Numbered from the stretch's first letter, positions 14,427 to 23,909 are shown. The stretch is DNA of 27,479 nucleotides from CAYWBI01 sp964456445 (GCA_964456445.1 CAYWBI010000030.1:1-27479); one strand, 5' to 3'. Numbers and translations: made by a program. The notes: generated by a model from the letters alone, not told the origin.

Positions 14427-14822
14427 TTGGATGATCAAACCAAAAAGCTTGTATCAGAAGCCCGGGCAGCTATCAGCTATTCACATGCCGATTATTCACA
14501 TTTTAGGGTTGGCGCTGCCCTTTCTACAAAAAACCACAAAATTATACGCGGTGCCAACATAGAGAGCAGTTCCTTTGGATTGACTATTTGTGCGGAACGT
14601 GTTGCATTGGTAAAGGCCTTGACAGAAGGCGAAGAAGACTTTGACGCCATCGCAATCTATGCAGAAAAGGCTGATTTCTGCCCGCCATGCGGCGCCTGTC
14701 GGCAACTCCTCTATGACTATGCACCCGAGTTAAAAGTAATCCTGACCAATGGCAGGGAAGCAAAAACCTATAAATTAAAAGAACTCTTACCTCACGCGTT
14801 TGAAAACTCACAATTAAAATAA
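14427..14822 (+). CDS. cdd: cytidine deaminase
   Basis: This zinc enzyme deaminates cytidine and deoxycytidine to uridine and deoxyuridine in the cytoplasm. The 131-residue length is that of the small tetrameric class. The active-site motif CAE (C55, E57) and PPCGACRQ (C88, C91) supply the three zinc cysteines and the proton-shuttling glutamate. The N-terminal ISYSHADYSHFRVGAAL matches the conserved substrate region. Translation appears to start at TTG, with only a weak ACGGGA upstream. The stop overlaps the udk start by one base (TAATG). It heads a salvage operon with udk, tdk and a nucleoside transporter. Confidence 0.94.
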   Translation: MDDQTKKLVSEARAAISYSHADYSHFRVGAALSTKNHKIIRGANIESSSFGLTICAERVALVKALTEGEEDFDAIAIYAEKADFCPPCGACRQLLYDYAPELKVILTNGREAKTYKLKELLPHAFENSQLK

Positions 14823-15445
14823 TGAAAAAAAATATCGTCATTGGTATTTCCGGGGCATCCGGATCCGGAAAAACCCTTATAGCCAATACCATTATTGAAC
14901 GTTTAGGTGCGGATCGTGTTGGGATGATACAGGAAGATTCATACTATAAGGATTTATCTAATATTCCATACGATGACCGGACCGGAAAAAACTTTGACCA
15001 CCCCGATGCTTTTGATCATAACCTGCTGTTCGATCATATGCAAAAATTGATCAATGGGGAAAGTATCGATCACCCGATTTATAATTATAAAACCCATAGC
15101 CGGTTGGCAGAGACCGAACGGATGGATGCGCATAAGGTAATTATTCTCGAGGGGATCCTAATCCTGAATGAACCCCAGCTTAGGGATATAATGGATATCC
15201 GGGTATTTGTCGATACACCGCCCGATGTATGCTTTATCCGTCGTTTACAGCGGGATATCGCCGAACGTGGCCGGGACGTCCCATCTATTGTCCGGCAATA
15301 TATGGAAACCGTCCGCCCCATGTATTTTCAATTTGTCGAGCCTTCCAAACGATATGCCGATCTTATAATTCCACGTGGTGGAAAAAACTATGTGGCCATT
15401 GATCTGTTGACCACAAAAATGCAGGATTTGTTAAGGGAACTTTAA
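14822..15445 (+). CDS. udk: uridine/cytidine kinase
   Basis: This P-loop kinase phosphorylates uridine and cytidine to UMP and CMP. The Walker A loop GASGSGKT is at residues 11-18. The family blocks QEDSYYKDL (36-44), NFDHPDAFDH and HPIYNYKTHSR follow, then ILEGILIL and the RRLQRDIAERGRD lid segment with its arginines. The 207-residue length is standard. The start codon shares a base with the cdd stop, so the two products, which act in sequence on cytidine and uridine, are translationally coupled. Confidence 0.96.
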   Translation: MKKNIVIGISGASGSGKTLIANTIIERLGADRVGMIQEDSYYKDLSNIPYDDRTGKNFDHPDAFDHNLLFDHMQKLINGESIDHPIYNYKTHSRLAETERMDAHKVIILEGILILNEPQLRDIMDIRVFVDTPPDVCFIRRLQRDIAERGRDVPSIVRQYMETVRPMYFQFVEPSKRYADLIIPRGGKNYVAIDLLTTKMQDLLREL

Positions 15446-15464
15446 AAGGATTTTGTAATACCCC

Positions 15465-16043
15465 ATGAATATTTTAAAACAACATACCGGTTGGATCGAA
15501 GTTATATGTGGCAGCATGTTCAGTGGCAAAACCGAAGAACTTATCCGACGCATGCGCCGTACGGTTATTGCGCGGCAAAAGATAGCTTTGTTTAAGCCTA
15601 AGATCGACAATCGGTACAGCAAGGATGAAATCGTTTCACATGATATGCAAAAAATCCCTTCACAGGTAATTGAAGACCCGAAAGAAATGATCAATTTGGC
15701 TTTGGAAGCACAGGTCGTGGGAATCGATGAAGCTCAATTTTTTGATGATTCGCTTGTTCCCGTTTGTCAAACCCTGGCGAATATGGGCAAACGCGTCATC
15801 GTTGCCGGTCTTGATCAGGACTATAGGGGTATGCCTTTTGAACCTATTCCACATTTGTTGGCCATTGCGGAGTATATAACAAAAACCCATGCCATTTGTG
15901 TGCTGTGTGGAAACCCGGCCAACCATACCCAGCGGATCACGAAGGATACCCGAAAAGTTGTGGTAGGTGCCACAGATGTGTATGAAGCGCGCTGTCGGAA
16001 TTGTTTTGAGCCTCCTGTAGAAAAGAAAAAGGATAAAGAATGA
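15465..16043 (+). CDS. tdk: thymidine kinase, type II
   Basis: This enzyme phosphorylates thymidine and deoxyuridine. The Walker A loop GSMFSGKT is at residues 16-23, the catalytic glutamate is E88 in GIDEAQFF, and the structural zinc is held by C144, C147, C176 and C179. The thymidine-binding lasso region (AGLDQDYRGMPF) is intact. At 192 residues it is a normal tetrameric TK1-like enzyme. The gene is 19 bp after udk and overlaps the transporter start by 4 bases. AAGGA at 15446-15450 is the nearest ribosome-like site but is rather distant. Confidence 0.95.
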   Translation: MNILKQHTGWIEVICGSMFSGKTEELIRRMRRTVIARQKIALFKPKIDNRYSKDEIVSHDMQKIPSQVIEDPKEMINLALEAQVVGIDEAQFFDDSLVPVCQTLANMGKRVIVAGLDQDYRGMPFEPIPHLLAIAEYITKTHAICVLCGNPANHTQRITKDTRKVVVGATDVYEARCRNCFEPPVEKKKDKE

Positions 16044-17356
16044 GCGATCTACTTTTTGGCGTCTTTGGCCTGGCGGTGCTAATCGGTCTGGCCTATTTGT
16101 TTTCAGTAAACAAGAAGGAAATAAAATGGCAGCAGGTCGGGATAGGTCTCAGCATGCAAATTGTTTTTGCCATTTTTGTAATCCTGGTTCCCTGGGGCGA
16201 GAAATTTTTTGATATTTTAGGAAATATCTTTGTAAAAATAATATCCTTTACCAATGTAGGGTCTGCTTTTGTTTTTGGCGCCCTGGCGGAAATCGGAAAA
16301 TTTGAGCAAGCATTCCCGTCCGCTTTGCAAAAGCAAGGCGTGGGATTTGTCTTTGCCTTTCAGGTGTTGCCAACCATTATCTTCTTTTCATCGCTTATGT
16401 CCGTGCTTTACCATCTGGGTATTATGCAAAAAATAGTACAGGGAATGGCCTGGGTAATGGCCAAGCTTTTAAGGGTTAGTGGCGCCGAATCCATCTCTGT
16501 AGCCGCCAATGTTTTTATTGGCCAAACCGAGGCGCCTCTGGTTGTTCGTCCCTATATCGAACCGATGACCCAATCCGAACTTCTTACAATGATGATCGGG
16601 GGAATGGCAACTATTGCGGGTGGTGTGCTTGCGGCCTATGTTGGCCTTTTGGGTGGATCGGACCCGGCACAACAACTTTTTTATGCCAAACATTTGTTAT
16701 CGGCCAGCATCATGGCGGCCCCGGCAACAATAATTATTGCCAAAATCCTGGTTCCTGAAACCGAGAATTCACGAACCATGGGCGAAGTTAAAATAAATAT
16801 CGAGAAAACAGCTTCCAGTGTTATCGAGGCCGCAGCAACAGGTGCGGGTGACGGTTTGATGCTGGCGCTTAATGTTGCAGGAATGTTGCTGGCTTTTATC
16901 GCCCTGATTGCCATGCTCAATTATATGGTCGCCGGTGTCGTCAGCGGGTGGCTTGGGCTCTATACCGCGACAGGCGCCGAGATCAATCTTCAGGTCATAC
17001 TTGGCTGGGCGCTTAGCCCCATTGCCTGGGTGATTGGCGTTCCCTGGCATGATGCTGTACAGGTTGGTTCGTTGATCGGCGAAAAAATCATCCTGAATGA
17101 ATTTATTGCTTATCTTGATTTGGCACGATTGATCCCACAACATGTATTAAGTGAAAAAGCAATCATAATTTCTACCTATGCGTTATGTGGTTTTGCGAAT
17201 TTTTCTTCGATTGCCATCCAGATTGGTGGGATCGGAGGCATTGCCCCTTCCCGTAAATCGGATATTGCCCGCTTTGGATTAAAGGCGGTTCTTGGTGGAA
17301 CGCTGGCTACTTTTATGACCGCCACTATTGCAGGTGTATTAACAACTTATTTGTAG
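16040..17356 (+). CDS. concentrative nucleoside transporter (CNT/NupC family)
   Basis: This 438-residue inner-membrane protein imports nucleosides using an H+ or Na+ gradient. Family features are the Nucleos_tra2 N-terminal part, the NVGSAFVFGAL helix, the FQVLPTIIFFSSLMSVLYHLG gate segment, the hairpin GAESISVAANVFIGQTEAPL (nucleoside-binding residues) and the closing CGFANFSSIAIQIGG. Its ATGA start overlap with tdk ties it to the kinases that trap its substrates. The length and order of helices match NupC-type transporters. Which nucleosides and which ion it uses cannot be fixed from this alone. Confidence 0.94.
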   Translation: MSDLLFGVFGLAVLIGLAYLFSVNKKEIKWQQVGIGLSMQIVFAIFVILVPWGEKFFDILGNIFVKIISFTNVGSAFVFGALAEIGKFEQAFPSALQKQGVGFVFAFQVLPTIIFFSSLMSVLYHLGIMQKIVQGMAWVMAKLLRVSGAESISVAANVFIGQTEAPLVVRPYIEPMTQSELLTMMIGGMATIAGGVLAAYVGLLGGSDPAQQLFYAKHLLSASIMAAPATIIIAKILVPETENSRTMGEVKINIEKTASSVIEAAATGAGDGLMLALNVAGMLLAFIALIAMLNYMVAGVVSGWLGLYTATGAEINLQVILGWALSPIAWVIGVPWHDAVQVGSLIGEKIILNEFIAYLDLARLIPQHVLSEKAIIISTYALCGFANFSSIAIQIGGIGGIAPSRKSDIARFGLKAVLGGTLATFMTATIAGVLTTYL

Positions 17357-17361
17357 GTGCT

Positions 17362-19074
17362 ATGAAATCATTCTTTAAATACTTACTCGTTCTGCTTTCG
17401 GGTTTTGTCATTCTTTTTGCAGGCATTGCAATTGTTATCAGCCTGCTTTCCGGGTCGGAACCGGTTGTAGAGGATAATTCCTATTTATATATAAATATCG
17501 GTGGGGGCCTGGCGGAATATGTGACGCCTGACCCGCTTCAGGAAATGTTTGGCGTTGGGCCATTGGATCTGAAAAAGATCCGTGATGATTTGGAAAAAGC
17601 TGCCGTTGATGATCGGATACGTGGCGTTATCTTAAATGTCGGATTTCTTCAAACCGGTTTTGTAAAAACCCATGAGTTACAGGAGGCTATCAAGCGATAC
17701 CGCTTGAGCGGCAAAAAAATTTATGCCTATCTTGAATGGGGGATGACACGTGACTATCTTTTGGCTGCGGCCTGTGATACGGTTATTATGCCCACAAGCG
17801 GCAATCTGTTTCTGGCCGGGGTTGGCAGCGAAGTAACACATTACAAAGACCTGCTGGCAAAAGTTGGCGTTCAGGCAGAATTTTTGCACATTGGAAAATA
17901 CAAAACCGCTCCGGAGACCTACACACATAAAACCATGTCGCCGGAAAGCCGCGAAGTATTAAATCGTATCCTGGACCAGTATTATCAGTTTATTGTTGAA
18001 AATATTTCCAAACTCCGCAATCTTGAAAGAAAGAGCGTATCGGGAATCATCAATCAGCAAACAGGACTTACCGGGCAGGAAGCGGTAAAAGCCGGTTTGA
18101 TCGATACCACAGGGTTTTTAGATGACGCTATTGCCCTGATCCGGGGCGATGGGCCAAAACTGAACCGGATCACGGCAACAGCCTATGCGAAAATTCCTGC
18201 CAGTTCACTCCATATACGTGACAAATCCCGTATTGCCGTTATTTATATCAGCGGAACGATTGCCGGTGGAGAGGATAGTAAAGACCCGTTGCTGGGCACC
18301 ATTGCCGGGCAAAATACCGTGGTTAAGAGTTTGCGAAAAGCGGCATCTTCATCATCGGTTAAGGCGATTATACTACGTATTGACAGTCCGGGTGGTTCGG
18401 CAATTGCCTCGGATGTGATGTGGCATGCCATACGCAAGGCGGCCGATAAAAAACCACTTATCGCATCCATATCGGATATGGGCGCTTCCGGTGGCTACTA
18501 TATTGCAGCCGGGGCGGATTCGATCCTGGCAGACCCTTTGAGCCTGGTGGGTTCCATTGGCGTATTTGCCGGAAAATTCAGTCTGAATGGTTTGAATAAT
18601 AAATTGGGTATCAATGTGCAACAGATAAGCCGGGGACGGAATGCGGGTCTTTTTTCCACAAATACGGCCTGGTCTGCTTCTGAAAAAAAAGTGATCCATC
18701 ATCTCATATCGGAATTTTATCATGATTTTGTTTCCAAGGTCGGGGCCGGTCGAAATATGACATATAACGCTGTGGATCAGATTGCCCGGGGACGTGTCTG
18801 GACGGGGGCATCCGCTCTAAAAAATGGTCTTGTGGATAGTGCGGGGTCTTTTTATACCGCCATCTCACTTGCCAAGAAAATGGCCGGTATTGATGCGGAT
18901 GAGTCCGTACGAATATCTTATTACCCAAAAGAAAAGCAATTATTGAATGCCGTTTATTCCTATGTTTCCATGCAAAACACGCTGATGGATTATTTCCTCC
19001 AACCGGCTGGTGTATTCATATCATTGCAAAATAAACCCATGGCATTATTACCTTATAAAATTATATGGCGCTGA
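17362..19074 (+). CDS. sppA: signal peptide peptidase SppA, long form (protease IV)
   Basis: This membrane-anchored S49 serine protease degrades cleaved signal peptides on the outer face of the membrane. It has 570 residues with one N-terminal membrane helix (about 8-29) and two tandem S49 domains, as in E. coli SppA. The catalytic lysine is K181 in HIGKYKTAPE (first domain) and the serine is S376 in MGASGGYY (second domain), giving the Ser-Lys dyad split across domains. DSPGGSAIASD (341-351) is the conserved oxyanion region. The gene starts 5 bp after the transporter stop and overlaps pgsA by 10 bases, so the whole run may be one transcript. Confidence 0.95.
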   Translation: MKSFFKYLLVLLSGFVILFAGIAIVISLLSGSEPVVEDNSYLYINIGGGLAEYVTPDPLQEMFGVGPLDLKKIRDDLEKAAVDDRIRGVILNVGFLQTGFVKTHELQEAIKRYRLSGKKIYAYLEWGMTRDYLLAAACDTVIMPTSGNLFLAGVGSEVTHYKDLLAKVGVQAEFLHIGKYKTAPETYTHKTMSPESREVLNRILDQYYQFIVENISKLRNLERKSVSGIINQQTGLTGQEAVKAGLIDTTGFLDDAIALIRGDGPKLNRITATAYAKIPASSLHIRDKSRIAVIYISGTIAGGEDSKDPLLGTIAGQNTVVKSLRKAASSSSVKAIILRIDSPGGSAIASDVMWHAIRKAADKKPLIASISDMGASGGYYIAAGADSILADPLSLVGSIGVFAGKFSLNGLNNKLGINVQQISRGRNAGLFSTNTAWSASEKKVIHHLISEFYHDFVSKVGAGRNMTYNAVDQIARGRVWTGASALKNGLVDSAGSFYTAISLAKKMAGIDADESVRISYYPKEKQLLNAVYSYVSMQNTLMDYFLQPAGVFISLQNKPMALLPYKIIWR

Positions 19075-19616
19075 TAGATAAATCAAACCGGACATTTTCC
19101 AATCTGTTGAGTTTCAGTCGGATATTTTTTGTTATCCCGGCGGTCTATTTTATTTCTATTCAACGAAATGACCTGGTGTTCTGGCTGAGCTTACCTGCAA
19201 TGGCCACGGATTATCTTGATGGCTATTTTGCCCGTAAATGGAATCAAATAAGCGAATTGGGGAAAATTTTGGACCCTCTGGCGGATAAGATAAACATAGG
19301 CGGTATTGCTATTGCCCTCTATCTGTTTCAGGGCTTTCCGCTTTGGTTGACACTGGTTATTGTATTGCGTGATTTGGGGATATTGGTTGGCGCTTTATTT
19401 ATTTATCGCATGAAGAGCAGGGTTACACCATCTAATATACCAGGGAAAGTTGCCGTGGTTGTGGTGGCCGGTACAATTATTTCCTTTTTATTAGGATGGT
19501 TCGATATCTTTAGTTATCTCATATATCTTGTAATATTAACCATTTTATATTCTGCTTATGCCTATGGGCGTCTGTTTATAAAATCTATAGGCAACACAGC
19601 AAATAAAAACAGATGA
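19065..19616 (+). CDS. pgsA: CDP-alcohol phosphatidyltransferase, probably PgsA
   Basis: This inner-membrane enzyme transfers a phosphatidyl group from CDP-diacylglycerol, most likely to glycerol 3-phosphate in phosphatidylglycerol synthesis. The family signature (D-x2-DG-x2-AR-x8-G-x3-D-x3-D) is complete, beginning at DYLDGYFARKW (residues 48-58) and ending in LGKILDPLADK. About five to six membrane helices follow. The 183-residue length fits PgsA; phosphatidylserine synthase is longer and cannot be wholly excluded. The start overlaps the end of sppA by 10 bases. Confidence 0.88.
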   Translation: MALIDKSNRTFSNLLSFSRIFFVIPAVYFISIQRNDLVFWLSLPAMATDYLDGYFARKWNQISELGKILDPLADKINIGGIAIALYLFQGFPLWLTLVIVLRDLGILVGALFIYRMKSRVTPSNIPGKVAVVVVAGTIISFLLGWFDIFSYLIYLVILTILYSAYAYGRLFIKSIGNTANKNR

Positions 19617-19643
19617 TTGTTTTTTAAATGTAAAAACGGCTAA

Positions 19644-20456
19644 ATGGAAATCTTAATGAATAAGCAGATAAAGGAATCGCTGGAATTTATACGTCAAAAA
19701 ACAAACGTGCAGCCACGCGCGGCGCTTATTTTGGGAAGTGGCCTGGGCGATTTTGCAGACACATTTGACAAATCCGTGAAAATCCCAACTGTGGAAATCC
19801 CGCATTATCCGCATTCAACAGTTGCCGGCCACAAGGGCTATCTGGTTTTTGGTTTTCATCAGGGTATTTCCCTCGTAGCCGTGCAGGGCAGGACGCACTA
19901 CTACGAAGGTTATTCGATGGAACAAGTGAGCTTTGTGGTAGAGATTATGCATGCGCTTGGCGTTGAAAAATTACTGGTAACCAATGCCGCCGGCAGCACA
20001 AACCCACGTATTGTTCCGGGGGATTTGATGTTAATAACCGATCAGGTGAATTTCTTATTTGCCTCCCCTTTGCGTGGAAGCGCCCGTTTTACAGATATGT
20101 CCAATCCTTATTCCAAAGAATACATTGATGCAATTGACAGGCTGGCACTGTCACTAAATATCGATTTAAAAAAGGGTGTTTTATGGACGTCCACCGGTCC
20201 GACTTATGAAACGGCCTCAGAGGTTAAGATGATCCATAAATTTGGCGGGGACGCCGCCAGTATGTCCACTGTGCCCGAGGTAATTATGGCCAATACACTT
20301 GGGATTAAAACCATGGGTATATCCTGCATTACCAATTTTGCAACGGGCATGGGCAAGGAAAAACTTACGCATGAGGATGTCACCCGCACGGCAGAACTGG
20401 TAAAAGAAAAATTTATTACCCTCGTTTCACATATCATCACAGAACATTTTGCATAA
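19644..20456 (+). CDS. purine nucleoside phosphorylase, trimeric class
   Basis: This cytoplasmic enzyme splits purine nucleosides with phosphate into base and ribose 1-phosphate. At 270 residues it fits the trimeric PNP class. Visible motifs are GSGLGDF (31-37, phosphate site), GRTHYYEGY, TNAAGSTNP, STGPTYETASEVKM and CITNFATGM. The asparagine of CITN is the residue linked to 6-oxopurine (inosine, guanosine) preference. Start is ATG 19644; an in-frame ATG at 19656 (MNKQIKESLE), 12 bases later, is nearly as good because TGGA lies about 7 nt ahead. It extends the salvage theme of the upstream operon to purines. It meets the minus-strand carboxypeptidase gene tail to tail with a 12-bp gap. Confidence 0.94.
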   Translation: MEILMNKQIKESLEFIRQKTNVQPRAALILGSGLGDFADTFDKSVKIPTVEIPHYPHSTVAGHKGYLVFGFHQGISLVAVQGRTHYYEGYSMEQVSFVVEIMHALGVEKLLVTNAAGSTNPRIVPGDLMLITDQVNFLFASPLRGSARFTDMSNPYSKEYIDAIDRLALSLNIDLKKGVLWTSTGPTYETASEVKMIHKFGGDAASMSTVPEVIMANTLGIKTMGISCITNFATGMGKEKLTHEDVTRTAELVKEKFITLVSHIITEHFA

Positions 20457-20466
20457 AATATTTTAT
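20453..20466. repeat. 14-bp AT palindrome between two convergent stop codons
   Basis: ATAAAATATTTTAT is a perfect palindrome that covers the phosphorylase stop codon and lies 3 bp from the stop of the opposing gene. It may be a weak two-way terminator, but a pure AT stem is a poor one and chance is possible. Confidence 0.25.
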
Positions 20467-20468
20467 TC

Positions 20469-21917
20469 TTACCGACCGTTGGCCAGGTTAAGAAGCAGTT
20501 TTTGATGGATTTTGTCGATGGCGCTCACCCTACCCTTGTAATTATTGGCAATAAATGAAAATGCGATCAAACGTCCCTTTTTATCCCTGACATAACCGGA
20601 ATGGCTGCGAACATGGTTAATCAAACCGGATTTGATCCGCGCATTGTTGGCCATGGCTGTGCCCAACCCCCATTTGCTAAAAAAACCGATACTGTCCGGT
20701 ACGCCGGCGATACTCATCGAATTATAGAAAGTGTCAAATTCTTTGTGCCGGGTCATGGTCGTCAGTAAATCTACCATCAGTTTTGCACTAATGACATTCG
20801 CCGGGGATAACCCGCAGGCATCGTATAGATCGAGCAACGAAACATCCACCTTTTGTTGAACGAGAAATTTCTTAATTGCCCGTGCCGCTCCCTTATCCGA
20901 TCCGGCGAAACCCATGGCCCGTGCCGATTCCTTGCCGATTGCTTCGGCATAGAGGTTAAAACTGCGATGGTTGATATACTGGACAATGGCATCAAGGGCA
21001 GGTGAAAAGGTGACAGCAATAATTTGTCCGGGTCTGGGGGCAGGGGATGGTTTAGCGATGGTCTTTAATTTTCCGTTAAAATCAATATCCTCTGCATGTA
21101 AATACAGACGTAACTGTTGCAGGCAAAACAAGGCAGGCTGCGGAATAGATCCCTTGATGTCAAATTCCTTTACCCCGGCCGGAATGGTGCCCCTAACCGT
21201 GGCGTTCATCTGCTGCGGTGCACAATAGATATAACCATTGTCACCGGAACCGCGGCGTCCGGTACGCATGTTATTTTGAAAAGTCAGTCCTTCAACATCC
21301 GGGTTGCTGCGCAGGATTTTTGCCGGTCCGCCTTCATAGCGGGAGGGCTTAAAAAACAAGCGGTATAAATTGTCGTTGATATTTATTCCCCCGGCGCCTG
21401 CCGCGTAATAATTTCCCAAATCCGACCATAACCAGTTGCCGGGAACCGTCTGTTCGCTAAAATGGCCCGAATAGGCAATCAGGTTTCCGTTGATTTTTTT
21501 TATGCCCGCCCGCCTTATGGCAAGGGCCCAGTTCTGCATCAGGCTGTCCAGCGGCAGGGACCCTTTTATGCGCGCGCTGCCCAACGTTGGGTCACCCCCG
21601 CCAATGATAAGCAAATCACCGTTCAAAACGCCATCTTTAATGGGGCCGTTTATTGCCAGCTGTGTTTGGAAACGAAAATTCGCGCCAAGGGCATTTAAGG
21701 CACAGGCCGTACTAAAAAGCTTCAGCCCCGAGGCTGGGGCAACGCGTTTTTGGGCCTGATAGCGGACAAGGACATGATCAGAGTCCACATAACGTGCATA
21801 CACCGACCATTGAGCGGGGCGTAAGACAGGACTTTTTGCTATTTGTAAAACTTGTTGTTGTATGTTTTGGCCGAAAAGCGATGTAATGATCAACAACAGA
21901 GCGGGCAGTACTTTCAT
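20469..21917 (-). CDS. dacB: D-alanyl-D-alanine carboxypeptidase/endopeptidase, PBP4 type (S13)
   Basis: This periplasmic penicillin-binding protein trims and opens peptidoglycan cross-links. It has 482 residues with a signal peptide ending near residue 16. The three penicillin-binding motifs are present: SxxK as SGLK (63-66), SxN as SFN (319-321) and KTG in the variant form KSG (429-431). The large insertion between the first two motifs (about 80-290) is typical of class C / S13 enzymes. The DGSGLS block is DACGLS here. AAGG lies 5-6 nt before the ATG. It stands alone on the minus strand. Confidence 0.93.
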   Translation of the reverse strand: MKVLPALLLIITSLFGQNIQQQVLQIAKSPVLRPAQWSVYARYVDSDHVLVRYQAQKRVAPASGLKLFSTACALNALGANFRFQTQLAINGPIKDGVLNGDLLIIGGGDPTLGSARIKGSLPLDSLMQNWALAIRRAGIKKINGNLIAYSGHFSEQTVPGNWLWSDLGNYYAAGAGGININDNLYRLFFKPSRYEGGPAKILRSNPDVEGLTFQNNMRTGRRGSGDNGYIYCAPQQMNATVRGTIPAGVKEFDIKGSIPQPALFCLQQLRLYLHAEDIDFNGKLKTIAKPSPAPRPGQIIAVTFSPALDAIVQYINHRSFNLYAEAIGKESARAMGFAGSDKGAARAIKKFLVQQKVDVSLLDLYDACGLSPANVISAKLMVDLLTTMTRHKEFDTFYNSMSIAGVPDSIGFFSKWGLGTAMANNARIKSGLINHVRSHSGYVRDKKGRLIAFSFIANNYKGRVSAIDKIHQKLLLNLANGR

Positions 21918-21966
21918 GATAACCTTTTATCGTTGTAGAAAAATCCAAGTTAATCATCCAGTGGAT

Positions 21967-21998
21967 AAAAAAAAAGCCGCGGCGTTTTACACCGCGGC
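21967..21998 (-). terminator. Rho-independent terminator of the beta-helix protein gene
   Basis: Read on the minus strand, GCCGCGG (21998-21992) pairs with CCGCGGC (21982-21976) around a 9-nt loop and is followed by nine T (21975-21967). It lies 20 bp after the stop of the minus-strand gene ending at 22019. Confidence 0.9.
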
Positions 21999-22018
21999 GG
22001 GAACGATCCGGGGGCAGA

Positions 22019-23668
22019 TCATTTGAGGAAGGTCATTTGTCTTGATTTTTGAAATATAACACGGCTCTTGTCCTGGGAATAAACCGTTAAATTATAAAAA
22101 TATATCCCACTTGCCGCAGCGTTCGGATGGAATGTAACCCGATGGGCGCCCTGGGCACGTAAAGCGTTTATCAATGTGGCAATTCGACGCCCGGTTATAT
22201 CAAATATGTTTAATCTTACCAATCCGGTCTGTTGCATATAAAAATGAATGGTTGTTGACGGGTTAAATGGATTGGGATAGTTGGGGGCCAAATAAAAACC
22301 CGTGGCGGATTTGGTTTTGTTTTTAATACCGGTGGGCGTCCCCTGATATTCAAATGCCCCAAGATCAATTCTTTGGCCGGGGAAATCCGTGCCCGCTGCG
22401 GGATTGCCGGCATTAATTGCCGAACTGGATTCGGTTAATCTGAAATCATAAGCGCCTTCATCAACAAACCCGGGGTTGTCACCAACAACGTCATTTGTGC
22501 CGCTGATGGACTGTTTGTTCTGATACCAGCCATTGTAATCGATTTGTACGTTTCCGTTAAAATCCGCGGTGGACCCTTTAAAGGAATTGCTGTCGTAAAA
22601 AATATTGTTTTCCATGGTGATGTTGGTTGCGCCGCGTGAAGCGATCCAAAATAAAGGGCCGGGGATGTGGGCAAAAGTATTGCTGCTAAGTGTTATATCC
22701 ACCACGCCATCGAACTGGACGCCATAGCCATATTTGTCCGGGCTGCCATCTAAATAAATATCATGAACCACATTATAACGGAAGCGGATGTTCTGGGTCT
22801 CACCTCCGCTTATCCGGAACCCGCCATTACTGTCATATATTTCATTATATTCAATAAGTACATTATCGGAATTTTTATTGATCTTTAATGCAACGCCGTC
22901 GCTGTCCACCGCATTGCGAAAACCATGCATTTTGTTGTTGCGTATGGTGCAGCCTTGCGTACCTTTCATATCGATGGCATTCTCACTGCCGCCGCCAAAG
23001 GTCGTGTACAGGTCATTATTTTCAATAAGTGTTTCACTGTTTACTTTACTTTTATAAAGTTGTATGCAATCGCCTTTACAGTCATAAATGACATTGCCCC
23101 TAAACGTATTGCCCACGCCGCCGTCCATTATAATACCATGCGCGTCATATTGATCGCTACGGTTAAAGTAATGAATGGTGCAATTTTCAATAAGATTATA
23201 GGAAGCGCCGCTCATATCAAAACCATCGCGCTCCCCATTGGTCACTTCAAGGTTACGGAAGGTGTTATGGTCGCCATATATCCTGATGGCATCATCGGTG
23301 TGGGCGCCCATATCCAGGATAAAATCCTTAAACTCCCAGTAGTTGGCGTAAATTGAAGATCGTGCCGATGGCATCAAACGTACTATTTCTCCGGGGTAGG
23401 CCGATACCACTATAGGCGCTTTGTCTTTACCCGATGCGGCGGATGAACTCACGGAAATTTTTTCATTATAGATACGGCCGTTTCCAGCCTGATCCCCACG
23501 GATAAACAAGGTATCACCGGCGGAAAGAACGGACATTCCCGAAGCGATGCTTTTATATGGGTTCTTTAGGCTGCCGTCACCGGAAGAAACGGCCTGTACG
23601 TCGCAATAGTATGTTGTGGCAAAGCTGCTTACTGTGTAAAACAGCAGCATTAGTAACATATTCTTCAT
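22019..23668 (-). CDS. secreted parallel beta-helix protein with T9SS-like C-terminal sorting domain
   Basis: This 549-residue exported protein has a signal peptide (about 1-18). The central part (about 100-400) contains many PbH1-type repeats with recurring N-N-x-[IV] turns (NTFRNLEV, NLIENCTIHYF, NTFRGNVIYD, CTIRNNKMHGF, VLIEYNEIYD, NITMENNIFYD), the fold of pectate-lyase-like and NosD-like proteins. An SSAINAGNP...DLGAFEYQG block, common at the end of such domains, follows. The last 90 or so residues form a small beta domain beginning YPNPFNPSTTIHF, the sorting or FlgD-like tail of type IX secretion cargo in FCB bacteria. The ribosome site AAGGAA precedes the ATG by 6 nt. It may be a polysaccharide lyase or a surface adhesin; no catalytic residues could be assigned. 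Confidence 0.88.
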   Translation of the reverse strand: MKNMLLMLLFYTVSSFATTYYCDVQAVSSGDGSLKNPYKSIASGMSVLSAGDTLFIRGDQAGNGRIYNEKISVSSSAASGKDKAPIVVSAYPGEIVRLMPSARSSIYANYWEFKDFILDMGAHTDDAIRIYGDHNTFRNLEVTNGERDGFDMSGASYNLIENCTIHYFNRSDQYDAHGIIMDGGVGNTFRGNVIYDCKGDCIQLYKSKVNSETLIENNDLYTTFGGGSENAIDMKGTQGCTIRNNKMHGFRNAVDSDGVALKINKNSDNVLIEYNEIYDSNGGFRISGGETQNIRFRYNVVHDIYLDGSPDKYGYGVQFDGVVDITLSSNTFAHIPGPLFWIASRGATNITMENNIFYDSNSFKGSTADFNGNVQIDYNGWYQNKQSISGTNDVVGDNPGFVDEGAYDFRLTESSSAINAGNPAAGTDFPGQRIDLGAFEYQGTPTGIKNKTKSATGFYLAPNYPNPFNPSTTIHFYMQQTGLVRLNIFDITGRRIATLINALRAQGAHRVTFHPNAAASGIYFYNLTVYSQDKSRVIFQKSRQMTFLK

Positions 23669-23909
23669 TGTGTTCCTTTTTGATGTGCAATATTTCTACA
23701 TTGTACTCAATAATCGACCGTTGTGGCGTTCTTTGAATATGTTAATACAAATAACATGCCATTTTGTATTTAAAGGCAGATGAATAAATATAGAGCTTCA
23801 TAAGTGCCCGATTAAATTTCGCCTAAAGCCAAGCTTGTTTCAAGCCCCACTATATTAGGTCAGGCGTTTGGCCTTGACATCAAAGGGCTTGGTTTTAATA
23901 TTTGATATT

